Assembly (NCBI RefSeq): GCF_030253575.1
Contig: NC_080558.1
Location: 1,808,001-1,872,000 of the forward strand
DNA: 64,000 nucleotides
Origin: Rhododendron vialii
Lineage: Eukaryota; Streptophyta; Magnoliopsida; Ericales; Ericaceae
Direction: 5' to 3'
The translations under genes were made by a program, and so were the position numbers. Under the pieces are notes generated by a model, which saw only the letters and a list, made by a program, of their open reading frames with translations, searched no databases and was not told the origin of the DNA. The stretch's first letter is position 1, and each line of letters opens with the position of its first letter. This document shows positions 11,477-22,439 of this stretch, piece after piece.

Positions 11477-13491
11477 ATGGGAAGGAAGAGAAATAGGGAT
11501 CCGAGAAGTAGGTCAGCAGAAAGAAAAAGGAGGAGGAGGAAGGAAAAGAACTACACATCAGAAGCAGAATCATGTTTTCCAAACATTATTCTTCCGGAAG
11601 ACATGGTCGTCGAAATCCTCTCGAGATTATCCCTCGGTTCTCTTACCCGATTCACCTGCGTTTCCAAGCAATGGCGTTCTTTGATCTCTAATATATGCGC
11701 CACGAAAACCGGATCGCCGACAGTTCTCCTTATATCCAAGTCGAGAGTATATTCCTTTTCACCACACTCCGTTGACAGGAACCACCGAAAAGAAGTTCAT
11801 GCGAAAAAGGTTTATGTTCCTTGGAAAAAGATTGAATTATACAGTGCGAAATTTAGAATATTGGGATCATGTAACGGGCTGCTGCTTATGCATATAAACG
11901 AGGACGTGTTCTTGTGGAATCCACTGACGACATTCTTCAAGAAAATGCTAGCGTATGAAGAATTGAGTGATGTGGACTACGGAGTTTGTTCCGGGCTTTG
12001 CTATGACTCCACAAGTAACGAGTACAAGGCTGTTCTTGCGCTTGCCCATGAAACTCCGGATTACGGTGGTGAATTCGTTGTGGTTGGTAATTTCAGAAGG
12101 AAAAGTTGGACAGTAATTGACTTCCCCTACATGCTACCTTCAGAGAATACGGGGCCCATCGTCAATGGAAATCTTCACTGGTTTGCTTCTAAGAAGCATT
12201 CATGTAGTCGATTCCTTTCACCCCACCAAATTATTTTCTTTAATGCACAAATGAATAAATTCGACGAGGTACCAATGCCAGAGCCTAGAGAAGAGGACGG
12301 AGATATCCTTTGTGGATTGGGAGTTTTAGATGGATACCTTTGTATGTCTCGCTCGGACTGTCCAGGTGAATGGAAAAGCAATGTTGAGGTATTAATAATG
12401 AAAGAATACGGTGTTAAAAGTTCTTGGACTATTTTGTTCGTAGTTTCAGATGACAGTTTTGCCTTTAAACTTCATCATCCGTTGGTGCCATTAGGTTATA
12501 CAAAGAATGGTAGAGTTCTAATTAAAGTTAAATGCCGGGGTTGGCATATAAGGGCATTCGATCTGACGGACAAATCCCATCGGAGAATTTCAATACCAGA
12601 GCATGACTATTTACATGTTATTGTGCACGAGGAAAGTTTGATTACACCTACGGACCATAGTTTTAAATATCGGTCGATACAGTTCGTATCGGCCGGTGGT
12701 GAACCGTATCGGCCGGTTCGTACCGGTATTTGAGACTTCCGGTTCGGATATAGGCCGGTATAACGGGGAGACTGAAATTCACAGGTGAATCGGCCGATTC
12801 CCGATACGTATCAGTATGTAACCGATTTGTGGACCGGTTCGGCCGATTCGGCCGGTTCGTATCAGTTCGGCAAAACAAAAAAAAAAAAAAAACATAATGT
12901 TGCCTAATGTGGCTAGCGATTATGTAATGTAAAACCTCTATGGTGTGTTTATTTTAATGTCTTCATCTTATTTCTGCTATTTATGTCAATTATATCGAAA
13001 CTCATAATGTTGCATTTTTCTCATATTTGTAAAATCTTATTGATTTGCGGGTTTTGATAAATTATTAGATATTTCACATGAACAGAATGGGCTATTACAT
13101 GTCTTAAATTAATTAAAATATGATAATTTAAGCCAATGTTGAGGGCAAAAGTATATTTTTCAAGTTTTATACATGTTGCTGATGATTTTTAAAAATTCAC
13201 GACCGTGACACTCGATTCCCGCGATGTATCACCGATATGTCCCGATACCGATATACCGCGACCGATACCGCGACGGCGATCGATACCACGATTTAAAACT
13301 ATGCTACGGACTATAATTGGGAAGAGGAAGATCTGAAAGGGGTAGCAACATATGTGCAAGATAGTTCTCATTCACGGAAAATGATCATGAAAAAGGACAG
13401 CAGAGGTGGTTACTGGATGAGCTTGGAGGATTACTGGATGAGCTTGAATTACGAGATCATGAGCTCAGAATACGAATCAGATTCGGAATAA
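11477..13491 (+). pseudogene. FBA-type F-box gene C, split by a MITE
   Basis: The gene is a close paralogue of B, with the same basic N-terminus, F-box (ILPEDMVVEILSRL) and FBA motifs (GSCNGLLLMHINEDVFLWNP, GLGVLDGYLCMSR). It reads open for about 393 codons to 12655, where a 648-bp inverted-repeat element begins. Translation then continues about 24 residues into the element and stops at 12733. The remaining host codons (YNWEEEDLKGVATYVQDS ... YESDSE) follow at 13304-13491. About 60 C-terminal residues are therefore lost or replaced. Because the F-box and most of the FBA region remain, a truncated protein could still be made. Confidence 0.9.
12656..13303. mobile_element. hAT-like MITE (GGCC-rich), 648 bp, in F-box gene C
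   Basis: The terminal inverted repeats are CATAGTTTTAAAT and ATTTAAAACTATG. The 8-bp direct repeat CTACGGAC lies on both sides (12648-12655 and 13304-13311), while copy B has this octamer once. An 8-bp duplication suggests hAT. The subterminal parts are rich in CGGCCGATT/CGATACC motifs and the middle is AT-rich. No transposase is seen. A structurally similar element lies at about 42997-43368. Confidence 0.9.
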
Positions 13492-14378
13492 AGGGAGTGA
13501 GTAATTTGTGGTTAGGGGCGAAGCTGGTGATGTTAATAGCTCGTTCTCTTTTATCTCTTTCTTGTTTAATCTTCACCATAACTTGGATTCGTTAGACAGC
13601 AAGTAGTTTTTTCATTACCTTTTTTTTTTTTTGTTTATTTTGCTCTTTTCATCGGCATTTTTTTGTTCTTATAAATCTTTGAAAAGGATTACAAATTACG
13701 ATTCAACGGATCAATGGGCACACCGGCATACGCAACCCAAGAACCAAACCAAACCCTGCTGAAACAACCCAAATAACAACCTAAAGCCGAAAGAAACAAA
13801 CCTAAGCTCAAAGAACGAACCGAAGGGTTGTTATCTCCCTGACCAGAAACACCAAAAAATAGACGAAAAACCGGAAAAAAAAATGGCGCTAAGTTACGAA
13901 TTTTGTGGCTGACTGTTTACGAATGCTTTAATACACAACTGGGTGGTGTTATGTTATCTCCATTTGGGTCTCAGGTAGCATGTGATTTTTCGGGGGCACG
14001 AGTGTTAATATAATTGGGATGCATCTGACCCACTGCGATGCTGTTTTTGCCTGTGTCCAGGTTAATCGTTGTAATTTGTTTCTACAAAAAAGAAATGTCG
14101 TTCCCTTATTGTGGGAAGGCTTATTTAGTGCCCTTAGGCATTCCACGTGCCCCAAGTCTCTACTTTGGTACACATTGATGTCGAATCATATATTTAATCT
14201 AAATAATTTTCCAATCTTTGCAACTGTAGAATAGTAAGAAGTATAAAAAAGAAAATAGATTCCATAATAACCTTTTCTATGTATTCGGACTACTAGCTAT
14301 TGGTCACATTTCTCTTTATCGAGAAATTAAAGTAGCCATAATGGAGGCTGGGACATTGTCGACAATTACAGACTTCGA

Positions 14379-15300
14379 CATTTAACTACCGAATGTTATT
14401 AATATTTTCGATAATTATGTTCCGAAATCTAGCTAGGTTACAGAAAACTTATTTTTTTTGAAATATAAATTCTGTAATTAGTTACCGTAATACCTAAGTC
14501 ATTTCGGTAATTACCTTCCGTATAACGTTAACTTTTTTGACATTCAGGTTCCGAATTCAACGTAAGTCAAAATAATTTTGTGAAATAAAATTTTTGTAAG
14601 CAAATATCGAAATATATACTAAAATTTGGTTTTTAAAATTTAGTTTGATGTTAATCATTTTCATTTACAGACCAAACGTCTTCATCGTCAGCACAGATTT
14701 TTAATTTTTTGATTTTGAACTGATTACATGGGTTTTATTTTCAATCTCACATGCTCACAAACGAAAATGATTTCACAGCCATCTTAAACCTATTATTGGA
14801 GAAAAAATTGAACATGTTGTGGTCGTAGTTCACTGGTGGCGATTATGGAGGTGGTGGTTCGGCAATGGTGCAACAGAGGTAAGCGGTGAAGATACAGAGG
14901 AGGGAGGAAGCGAGAGAACGACAAGAGAGAAGAGGTCAATGGTGGTGATTATGGAGGTCAGTAGTAGTTGCGATGAAGGTCTGTGGTGGTGGCGGCAATG
15001 GAAACCGGGAAAGAGGGGAGGGAAGGTTTTGGTAAAGTGTAAATTTAGTTTTAGAGGGAGGGGTATACTAGGAAGTTTAGGTGAATTTTGTGGGTTATGT
15101 AGAGTAGATTTTATTTTAAAATAAAGGAGGTTTTGTGAAGAAAGTGGGCTATATGGAGAAAATAAGGCGTTACGAATAACTGCCTCCTTCCAAAGTCCAA
15201 AGAGGAGTTCGTTATTTTTCTGCTTGTAAAAATTACATAGAAGCCCCATCTTTGAGGTTATTTGCACTAGAGGATGTAGTTATTATCCAATAAAAAGGCC
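14379..15300. other. Spacer with TACCGAAA-like repeats and a G/T-rich stretch
   Basis: The part at 14380-14600 carries scattered TTACCGAAAT-like motifs that resemble the interior of the MITE at 46721-47044. The part at 14815-15060 is a purine-biased, GGTGGT-rich stretch whose long open frames on both strands reflect composition rather than a gene. No protein family is recognised. Confidence 0.4.
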
Positions 15301-15327
15301 TAATTGTCATATAAGCATTATAGTGCA

Positions 15328-15329
<2 letters not shown>

Positions 15330-15380
<51 letters not shown>
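15330..15380. repeat. (CA)n(TA)n compound microsatellite
   Basis: About eleven CA units are followed by about fifteen TA units. Confidence 0.95.
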
Positions 15381-15383
<3 letters not shown>

Positions 15384-15389
15384 CGATCC

Positions 15390-15700
15390 ACATCCTTCCA
15401 GTCCGCACCTCCCCTTTTCCGATCGAATTTCGATGATTCAAGCCGCTCAATATATTCAAAACGTGATTTTAAGGGTACCCACAAGAAATCGGCAAAAAAA
15501 AAGATCGGGTAGGGCTTGATTTGAGTAGTTTTTTTTTGAATCGTTCAATAAAAAACTATTCGGATCAAGCTCTTCCCGGTTATTTTTTTTGCTAATTTCT
15601 CGAGGGCACCCTTAAAATCACGTTCTGATTACTTAGAGCGGCTCGAATCATAGAAATTCGATCGGAAAAGGGGAGAAATGGGGAGGTGCGGACCGGAGCT
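15390..15700. mobile_element. Fold-back element, copy 2
   Basis: This inverted-repeat element is related to 9971-10329. Its outer ends read GTCCGCACCTCCCCTTTTCC and the reverse complement of GGGGAGGTGCGGACC. The centre lies near 15540, where GATCGGGTAGGGCTTGAT pairs with ATCAAGCTCTTCCCGGT. Confidence 0.8.
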
Positions 15701-15744
15701 CCGGTCAGGTTTTCCTGATAAAGATCTTAAAATGAGGACCTTAT

Positions 15745-16048
15745 ATACGGACCTCCCCATTTCTCCCCTTTTTGATTGGATTTCGATGGTCCGAGCCGTT
15801 TAATGTGATCAGAACGTGAATTTAAGGGTACCCGCGAAAAATTGTCAAAAAAAATTACCGGAAAGGACTTGATTTGAGCAGTTTTTTTTAAACTATTAAA
15901 TAAAAAACTGTTTGAAACTGTTCGGATGAAGCCCTTTCCGGTCATTTTTTTTGACGATTTCTCGCGAGGACCCTTAAAATCACGTTCTGATCACATTGAG
16001 CGGCTTGGATCATCGAAATCCGATCGGGATCTATGAGATCCTTATAAG
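15745..16048. mobile_element. Fold-back element, copy 3
   Basis: This is the third member of the family, about 45 bp after copy 2. The arms share CGGACCTCCCC, CGATGGTCCGAGCCGTT and the AAGGGTACCCGCG segment with the other members. The palindrome centre lies near 15895. Confidence 0.8.
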
Positions 16049-16611
16049 AAGGGAGGGTTAAAAAAATCTAGATGAAAAAATAAGGATAAAACTATAATAT
16101 ATCATGATATGGATAGTAATGGAGGAGTACGGGACAGTTCGGTTCGGTTCTCACGAACCAATTTTAGTTTTTTAGTTAATAATAGTCAATAGACAAACTC
16201 CCAAACACAAAATCTAAATTTATAAAAAGAGATTTTAGCACTCCCCCTAACAAAAATATGAGAAAATTAAGTAGTCTCACACAAGTATAACTCGTAGAGT
16301 GAGACACACATCACAGGTGCAAATTCATCCCCTGCCATTCTGTTTATGCCTGGAAGCGATTTTAATTCGTAGGGGACCAATTTCAATCTAGTTTCATAAA
16401 ATAGCAAATCTTAATTAGAAATTTCATAATAGGTTAAAGTATGTGGAATTTTTTTAGATTTTAATTTTTTTTTCCCGTAAAAACTAGACACGTTAATTAA
16501 ACTTAACCCTGGCATGCCGACTATATATCTTTACGATCGAATACATACATTATTGTAGCCTCCGCCTTCATCTTCTTAAAACCGGAAGAGAAAAGCCCCA
16601 GAAACAGAATC
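16049..16611. other. Upstream region of F-box D
   Basis: From about 16330 onward the sequence resembles the promoters of B and C (the CCCCTGCCATTCTGTTTA segment, then GGCATGCCGACTAT before the ATG) but is more diverged. No other feature is seen. Confidence 0.5.
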
Positions 16612-17986
16612 ATGTTTGTGGGGAGGAAGAGAAAAAAGTCAGCAAAAAGAAAAAGGAGAAGAAGGAGGAGGAGGGAAAAGAACAACAGATCAGAATTAGC
16701 AGAGTCATGTTTTCCGAACGTTATTCTTCCGGAAGCCATGGTTGTCGAAATACTCTCGAGATTATCCTTCCGTCCTCTCGTCGGATTCACCTTGGTTTCC
16801 AAGCAATGGCGTTCTTTGATCTCTGACATATGCGCCATGAAACCCGGATCACCGACAGTTCTCCTTGGATACGAGTCGAGAGCACATTCCCATTCATGGA
16901 TAGGATATTACTTTTCACCTCACTCCATCAACCGACACAACCATGCTTATGTGAAAAGGGTTTATGTTCCATGGGCCGTGAGAGAGTACACATACATAAG
17001 AAGGTTTAAAATCTTAGGACCATGTAACGGGCTGTTGCTTATGTGTATAGAGGAGGACGTGTTCTTGTGGAATCCACTGACTAAATTCTTCAAGAAAGTG
17101 CTCGCATATTTCCGATTGGGTGATGAGGGCTACAGTGTTTGTTCCAATCCGATTGGGTGATGAGGGCTACAGTGTTTGTTCCAATCTTTGCTATGACTCC
17201 ACCAGTGACGAGTACAAGACCGTTCTTGCGCTTTCCCATCAAACTCCCAGTTACGGGGGTGAATTGGTTGTCGTTGGTAGTTTCAGAAGCAAAAGTTGGA
17301 CAACGATTGCATTCCCCTACATGGTATCTTCAGTGATTTCGGGGCCCATAGTCAATGGAAATCTTCACTGGTTTGCTTCTAAGAACGACTCAGGTAGTCA
17401 TTTCCTTCAATCCCACCAAATTATTTACTTCGATGCACATATTGATAAATTCGTGGAGGTACCAATGCCAGAGCCTAGGGGAGAGGACGGTGATATTATT
17501 TGTGGACTGGGAGTTTTGGATGGATGCCTTTGTATGTCGCGCTCAGACAGTCCAGGCAATAGTGAAAGCAATGTGGAGGTATTGATAATGAAAGAACACG
17601 GAGTGAAAAATTCTTGGACGATTACATTCGTCGTTTTAGATGGTTTTACCTGCAATCATCTTCTGTCACTGGTGCCATTAGGTTATACAATGAACGGTAG
17701 AGTTCTAACAAAGGTTTACGTACAAAAGGACCTTGATTGGCATAAAAGGGCATTTGATTTTGCTGCCAGTTCCAATAGGAGAATTTCAATACCAAAGGTG
17801 AAGGATCACTATTTAGATGTTATTGAATATGAGGAAAGTTTGATTACACCTACCGATTATGGTTGGGAAGAGGAAGAGTTGAAAGGGGAAGCGACATATA
17901 GGGAAGATTCGCGGAATATGATGAAGGGCAGGGATGGTTACTGGATGACGGAAATGATAGTAAATAATCGCTTGGTAAGGTACTAG
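16612..17986 (+). pseudogene. FBA-type F-box gene D, shifted by a 37-bp duplication
   Basis: The gene starts with a strongly basic N-terminus (KKSAKRKRRRRRRREK) and an F-box (VILPEAMVVEILSRL, FTLVSKQWRSLISD). It continues through GPCNGLLLMCIEEDVFLWNP. At 17112-17185 a 37-bp segment is present twice in direct tandem. Since 37 is not a multiple of three, the first frame stops at 17160 after 182 residues. All downstream FBA motifs (NLCYDSTSDEYKTV, NGNLHWFASKND, GLGVLDGCLCMSR) remain open in the other frame to 17986. This single lesion looks recent. An F-box-only peptide could still be translated. Confidence 0.9.
17112..17185 (+). repeat. 37-bp tandem duplication in F-box gene D
   Basis: The unit CCGATTGGGTGATGAGGGCT... 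(37 bp) occurs at 17112-17148 and again at 17149-17185 without mismatch. Other F-box copies carry it once. Confidence 0.97.
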
Positions 17987-18809
17987 TTGAAGCTGTGGTG
18001 ATGTTAATCTCATTCTCTTATCTCGTTCTTCTTTAATCTTCACCATAATTTGGATTGTTTTAGACAGCTAAAGTGTTTTTTCAGTTCATTTATGGTTTAT
18101 CCTAAGTTATGATCATTTGGTGGTTAATTACTTGGATTGAATTGAGCAATTCAAGTTTCTATATGCATATGCTATTGATTTTCAAGTTTCTTTGGAGTGA
18201 CTTTTCGTATTTCATCAGAGATCTTAAACCAGGAGTTGAACGGTGAGAATTAATTGCAGCATAAGTCTCTCCAATTTTGGCTTCAATTAAAAAGCCAAAT
18301 CCTACGTGAATTCGACTTGAAGCAAGTGAAATTCAACAGCAATATTCAAAACAACAGTCCTCATTCAGATGCATGTCATCTTTTGGACGCTATGTTTTTA
18401 GGGGTTTTGAGGATGCTGAACTTAGAATGTCAAATATTTGCCACACAAGCCATCAAATAAATCTGATATCTCAAAATTTTAAAATCAACACTAGAGTTGC
18501 GGCAAATGCAATATTTGGGCAAGCTAAGTTTTGTTAAAAATAATCCAAGAATGTAACACTTTCACATCGGATTTTTTGTTTGTTGTATTTCGATTTAGTA
18601 TCTAATGCAAATGGAAAGCATCCTACCATGTTTATGAGAAATGATGTAAAATGAATGTAAAGTTGGACGTACGTGTCCCTAACATGGCTAAGGATTGATT
18701 CTCAAGGAATGTGAGTAGTCAATGTGGTGGCAATAAGCGATCATGCTATTGTTCTATGATGCCATGGTGGTGTCAATAGAGGAATTTTCAGCAATGTGGT
18801 GGCAATAAG
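17987..18809. other. 3' flank of F-box D and spacer
   Basis: The first 80 bp keep the common F-box 3' flank (CTCATTCTCTTATCTCGTTC ... TTGGATTGTTTTAGACAGCT). Near 18720-18800 a segment containing ATGTGGTGGCAATAAGCGATCAT occurs twice. No gene is seen. Confidence 0.45.
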
Positions 18810-19269
18810 CGATCATTCTTCGTTTGGGAGCGTTAAATGGATGCCTTTCTATGTCTCGTTGAAATCTTCTAGCCAAAGGTGAATACAATGTCGATAGAGT
18901 GGCAACCAAGGATATGGGGTGGAAAAATCTTGATCTATCATCTTAGTTTATACTATCAAATGTGGCCTTTAGTATTTTCTACTTTGACGAAGCCATTGTC
19001 ACACAAAATGTGGCGCCGAAGCTCTCATAAACTTTTGGCATGGTCAACGTTGGCTTATATGGACATACGACACAGATAACAATTTGAGTGGATTTTTTCC
19101 GGCTCGAAACAGCCGTCGGTATTTCGATTCAGTTGCTTATGAGGAGAGTTTGGTTAGACCTTCTTCCTACGATTCAAAAGAGCGAGAGCCGAGAGGAGAA
19201 GCAACATACGAGGATTGTTTCCTAATCTACTTTATCCTAGAGCTATGTAAATCAATTCTGATGAGATAG
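18810..19269 (+). pseudogene. F-box gene E remnant (C-terminal pieces only)
   Basis: At 18820-18940 the translation resembles the GLGVLDGCLCMSR...SNVEVL...KEYG region, reading GALNGCLSMSR in a broken context. At 19110-19220 it gives RYFDSVAYEESLVRP and EREPRGEATYEDCF, matching the YEESLITPTDY...EEEDLKGEATY tail of the intact copies. The F-box and N-terminal half are absent. It is a degraded relic. Confidence 0.75.
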
Positions 19270-19959
19270 AAATCAATTGAGATATATGAATTACTCTGTA
19301 CGTAAACCGCGATTATAAGATAGTTTTCAGTTTTTTTTTTTTTCCCTTCTTGTGCTGTTGTTGTTTCTTCTTCTCGTTTTAAGGCCGTTTGTGGGAAGAA
19401 CTTGGGAATTCTTATTGGCGAGATCATGCAATAGATTGTTTTCCCATATTTTCCAAGTGCCACTTTTAAAATGAAAGAGAGTTTTTATTTTTGAAGTCGA
19501 CTTTTCCTTTTAGCTTTGAAGAAAACTTGGACCCGGGGATGCTACCGAGCGGGTGCAGAGCCGTTCATCTCGGCACGGACGGCTCGGATTGAATCCGAGC
19601 GCATACAGATTCGAACAGTCCATTGCTCGATTGAGATCCGAGCAGTCTATTGCCGAGATGATCTTTAACTTCAGTTACTTTTAGAACCGCATTTCTAGTT
19701 TACAATTTGCTGCAAAGCAAACAGAGCCCAAGGGAAAGAATAGGAAAGGCAAATGCTAGAACGCATTAACGCTAATATTATCAGAAAAACCCCAGCAGCA
19801 TCCCTCTGCCTCCCTTGGTTTTTCTTTGTTTCTGCTGCTTTTGTTTTTCGTTCCAATCTTTTGTTGCTTTTTCGGGTTTTTTCGGTTCCTCTTCTCCACC
19901 TCTTATCCGAATCAACCAACAAAAAACAAGCCAAGCACGATAGACAGATTCAAGGGAGA
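19270..19959. other. Spacer upstream of F-box F
   Basis: No gene is seen. The stretch at 19530-19660 contains repeated CGAGCGG/GATCCGAGC-like motifs. The segment before 19960 is the presumed promoter and leader of F-box F. Confidence 0.4.
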
Positions 19960-21333
19960 ATGGGAAGGAAGCAACGGAAGGGAGGTAGAAGAGATAGGAA
20001 GATAAGCAACACCAAAGCTAAAGTAAAACCCAGTTCTCCAAAAGTTTGAGAGGAAGAGAAATTGGTTCCTCACTTCCCAGATGAAATCGTTGTCAATATA
20101 CTCTCGCGATTACCCCTCAATTTTCTTGCACGGTTCATTTGCGTTTCCAAGCAATGGCGTTCGATGATTTCAGATATCTCCCGCCAAAAATTGGAAGGCA
20201 GATGGTTGTGGCTATCTCCAAGTTGGGAGAAGCCTGCTCTTCGCTCCATCGACCCAGAATCAATTTATGTGAGAACGGTTCGTAACCGTCTGGCCATCTT
20301 GTACGAATATGTGGTTCGTGCAATGGCTTGTTGCTTATAGGCGTTGATGATGATTTGTTCTTGTGGAATCCACTGATTAAATACTGCAAGAAAGTCTTGT
20401 CGTATGAGCGTCTGAGGGATCGTCATGATCATAGAGTCTTGTGGTATGAGCGTTTCAGGGATCGTCGTGATCACATTGTTTCTGCACTTTGCTACGACTC
20501 AGCCACCATTGAGTATAAGGTTGTATTGGCATTTGGTCCATCTGCTAGGGAATCCGCCGCGGTCATTGGTAGTTTCCGATGTAAAAGTTGGACAAGTATA
20601 CCTTTCCCTTATAATGTCTTAATGGTGAATTCAGGGCCTGTAGTGAATGGATATCTACATTGGTTTTTGCCACTTGGAAAAATTACGGTAACATTCCTTC
20701 GCCCACCTAGATCTTTTACTTCAATTCACGGATGGGTAAATTCGAGAAGGTTCCAACTCCACAGCCTAAACATGTGAAAGGAGATGTGGTGATTGGTTTG
20801 GGAGCTTTGGATGGATGTCTTTGTATGTCTTGGATCGATAATCCGGGGACCAACAATGATAACGTCGTTGAGGTATTAGCAATGAAAGAATATGGTATGG
20901 TTGAAACTTGGACTGATATGTACGTCGTATCAAATATAAGATGTTCTTATCCCCCGGGCCTATATATTGTCCTTATGATTTGTTGGTCCCATTGTGCTGT
21001 ACGAAGAGTGGTGAAGCTCTAACGTTGATTCGAAGAAAAAAACAGACCTATTATTCTCATCCTTTTACTTGGCACATGAAGGCATATAATCCTATTGACG
21101 ATTTGCATAAGGATATTCGGATTCCTTCCAGTGATTACAATGTTGAAGCGGTTGCTATTGAGGAAAGTGTGGTTAGACCAACTTACGATTGGGAAGAGGA
21201 AGACGTGAAAGGAAAAGCAACATATGTGGAATATTTCCCTCACAAATCTCCGCAAAAATTCAAACGGGTAGGGACGGTCACTGGGAACCAACAGTTGAAT
21301 ACGAACAACCGGACTTACAAACAGAGGAATTGA
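19960..21333 (+). pseudogene. FBA-type F-box gene F, multiply broken
   Basis: The ATG at 19960 starts a basic leader (MGRKQRKGGRRDRK) like those of B-D. A TGA at 20047-20049 interrupts before the F-box (FPDEIVVNILSRLPL, FICVSKQWRSMISD at about 20077-20175). At least three later frame changes separate the stretch ending MACCL (20337), the GVDDDLFLWNP...NGYLHWFLP stretch, the GKFEKVPTPQP...GLGALDGCLCMSW stretch and the C-terminal EESVVRPTYDWEEEDVKGKATY stretch. An internal direct repeat of about 50 bp around 20395-20480 duplicates the YER-RDR-DH residues. It is an older pseudogene than C or D. Confidence 0.88.
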
Positions 21334-22439
21334 GGACTAATTACAAGCAGAGGAACGAGGAATGAGGAGAAGAAACTGGTCCAGAAAGGCTGGTCCGTTT
21401 TTGTTTAATTTTTGCAATCTAGTTTTCGTTAAAATGCTTAGGCAATCGAACCTTTTAATTACCATGTTACGTACATTAATTTTTTTCTGTCGCAGTGTCT
21501 TTGATATACAATATACAGTTTTGTTCAGAGCCGTTCGATGCTTATGAATCCACTTATATCTAAACAAGTCTTCCTGTACTTTTTTGTTGAAAAAGCGTAG
21601 ATTCTATTCGGCACATTTTTGAATGTCGATGAAGGAACATGTATACTTGAAACAAGTTTTTAAGGTAGACGATAGTACAAGAGCCAAATTATCAAACACC
21701 TACAGCATGGGGTATTGAAGCTATGATATGGACTCAGGTGAAAATAATTTTGGGTTGGCATGTGGTGTTGCTCGTGCTCTGTTTTTGTGCTTCTATTGGG
21801 CTGATTGCTTTCTAATATTCCTTCTTTTTTTTGTTTTCTGTTGGCTTCTGCCAAACATCTTGTTTTTGTTTTCGTTGATATTAGTAGCTTTCTTGAGGCT
21901 CTGATTTGGAAATTTTTACCCTCTTTTCTTGCCTATTCTGACTAGTTTATCTTGGTCTTTTCGTCGCTTTTTCTTTTGATGAATAAACAACAAAGTCTTC
22001 GACCAGGGAACATGAGAATTCGCACTATAGTACTGGCAGGCCAGGCCAGGCCAGCCTTGAGCCACGGTGGGAATGGGCTTCCTAAAAAGCCAGCCTGGGC
22101 CGGCGTCAGCATAGAATGAAGGGGGACGCCCCTAATGTTGTCTTGGGAAAGCCAACTTCTTGGGTTGCGGGCAGAGAAAAACTGAAGCAAAGACTCGGGT
22201 CGAGGCAGAGCGTAACTAAGAGAGTCATTCCATTTTAGCCTATTTGTCAGATGACTACTAATTCACTTATGAGATTAGTATTAGCCGCTTACCCCGGAAT
22301 GGAATGGTTCCGTAACTTCCGTTTTGCGTCTAAATTCTTTTCTCTAATACGGGTTGTAACGAGGATCTTGGGAATTAACAAATATAGAGTATTAGAAATA
22401 ACTCTGTTACGTTCCTGTTACCCCTATGCTTGAAACTTG
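21334..22439. other. Spacer with a GC-rich island
   Basis: No recognised gene. The segment at about 21990-22200 is clearly more GC-rich than its surroundings and contains GGCCAGGCCAGGCCAGCC. Its minus strand reads open for 82 codons without a family match that I can name. Confidence 0.4.

Larger units (their letters stand above)
10996..14378 (+). repeat. Tandem segmental unit carrying F-box gene C
   Basis: This is the second copy of the block at 4007-6722. It includes near-identical promoter, coding and 3' flanking sequence plus the 648-bp MITE at 12656-13303. Confidence 0.8.

Noticed and set aside
14830-15267. Minus-strand frame of 145 codons as a gene
   Set aside because: The residues are dominated by Leu, Pro, Ser and His from a biased GGTGGT-rich stretch; the opposite strand is also open and no domain is visible.
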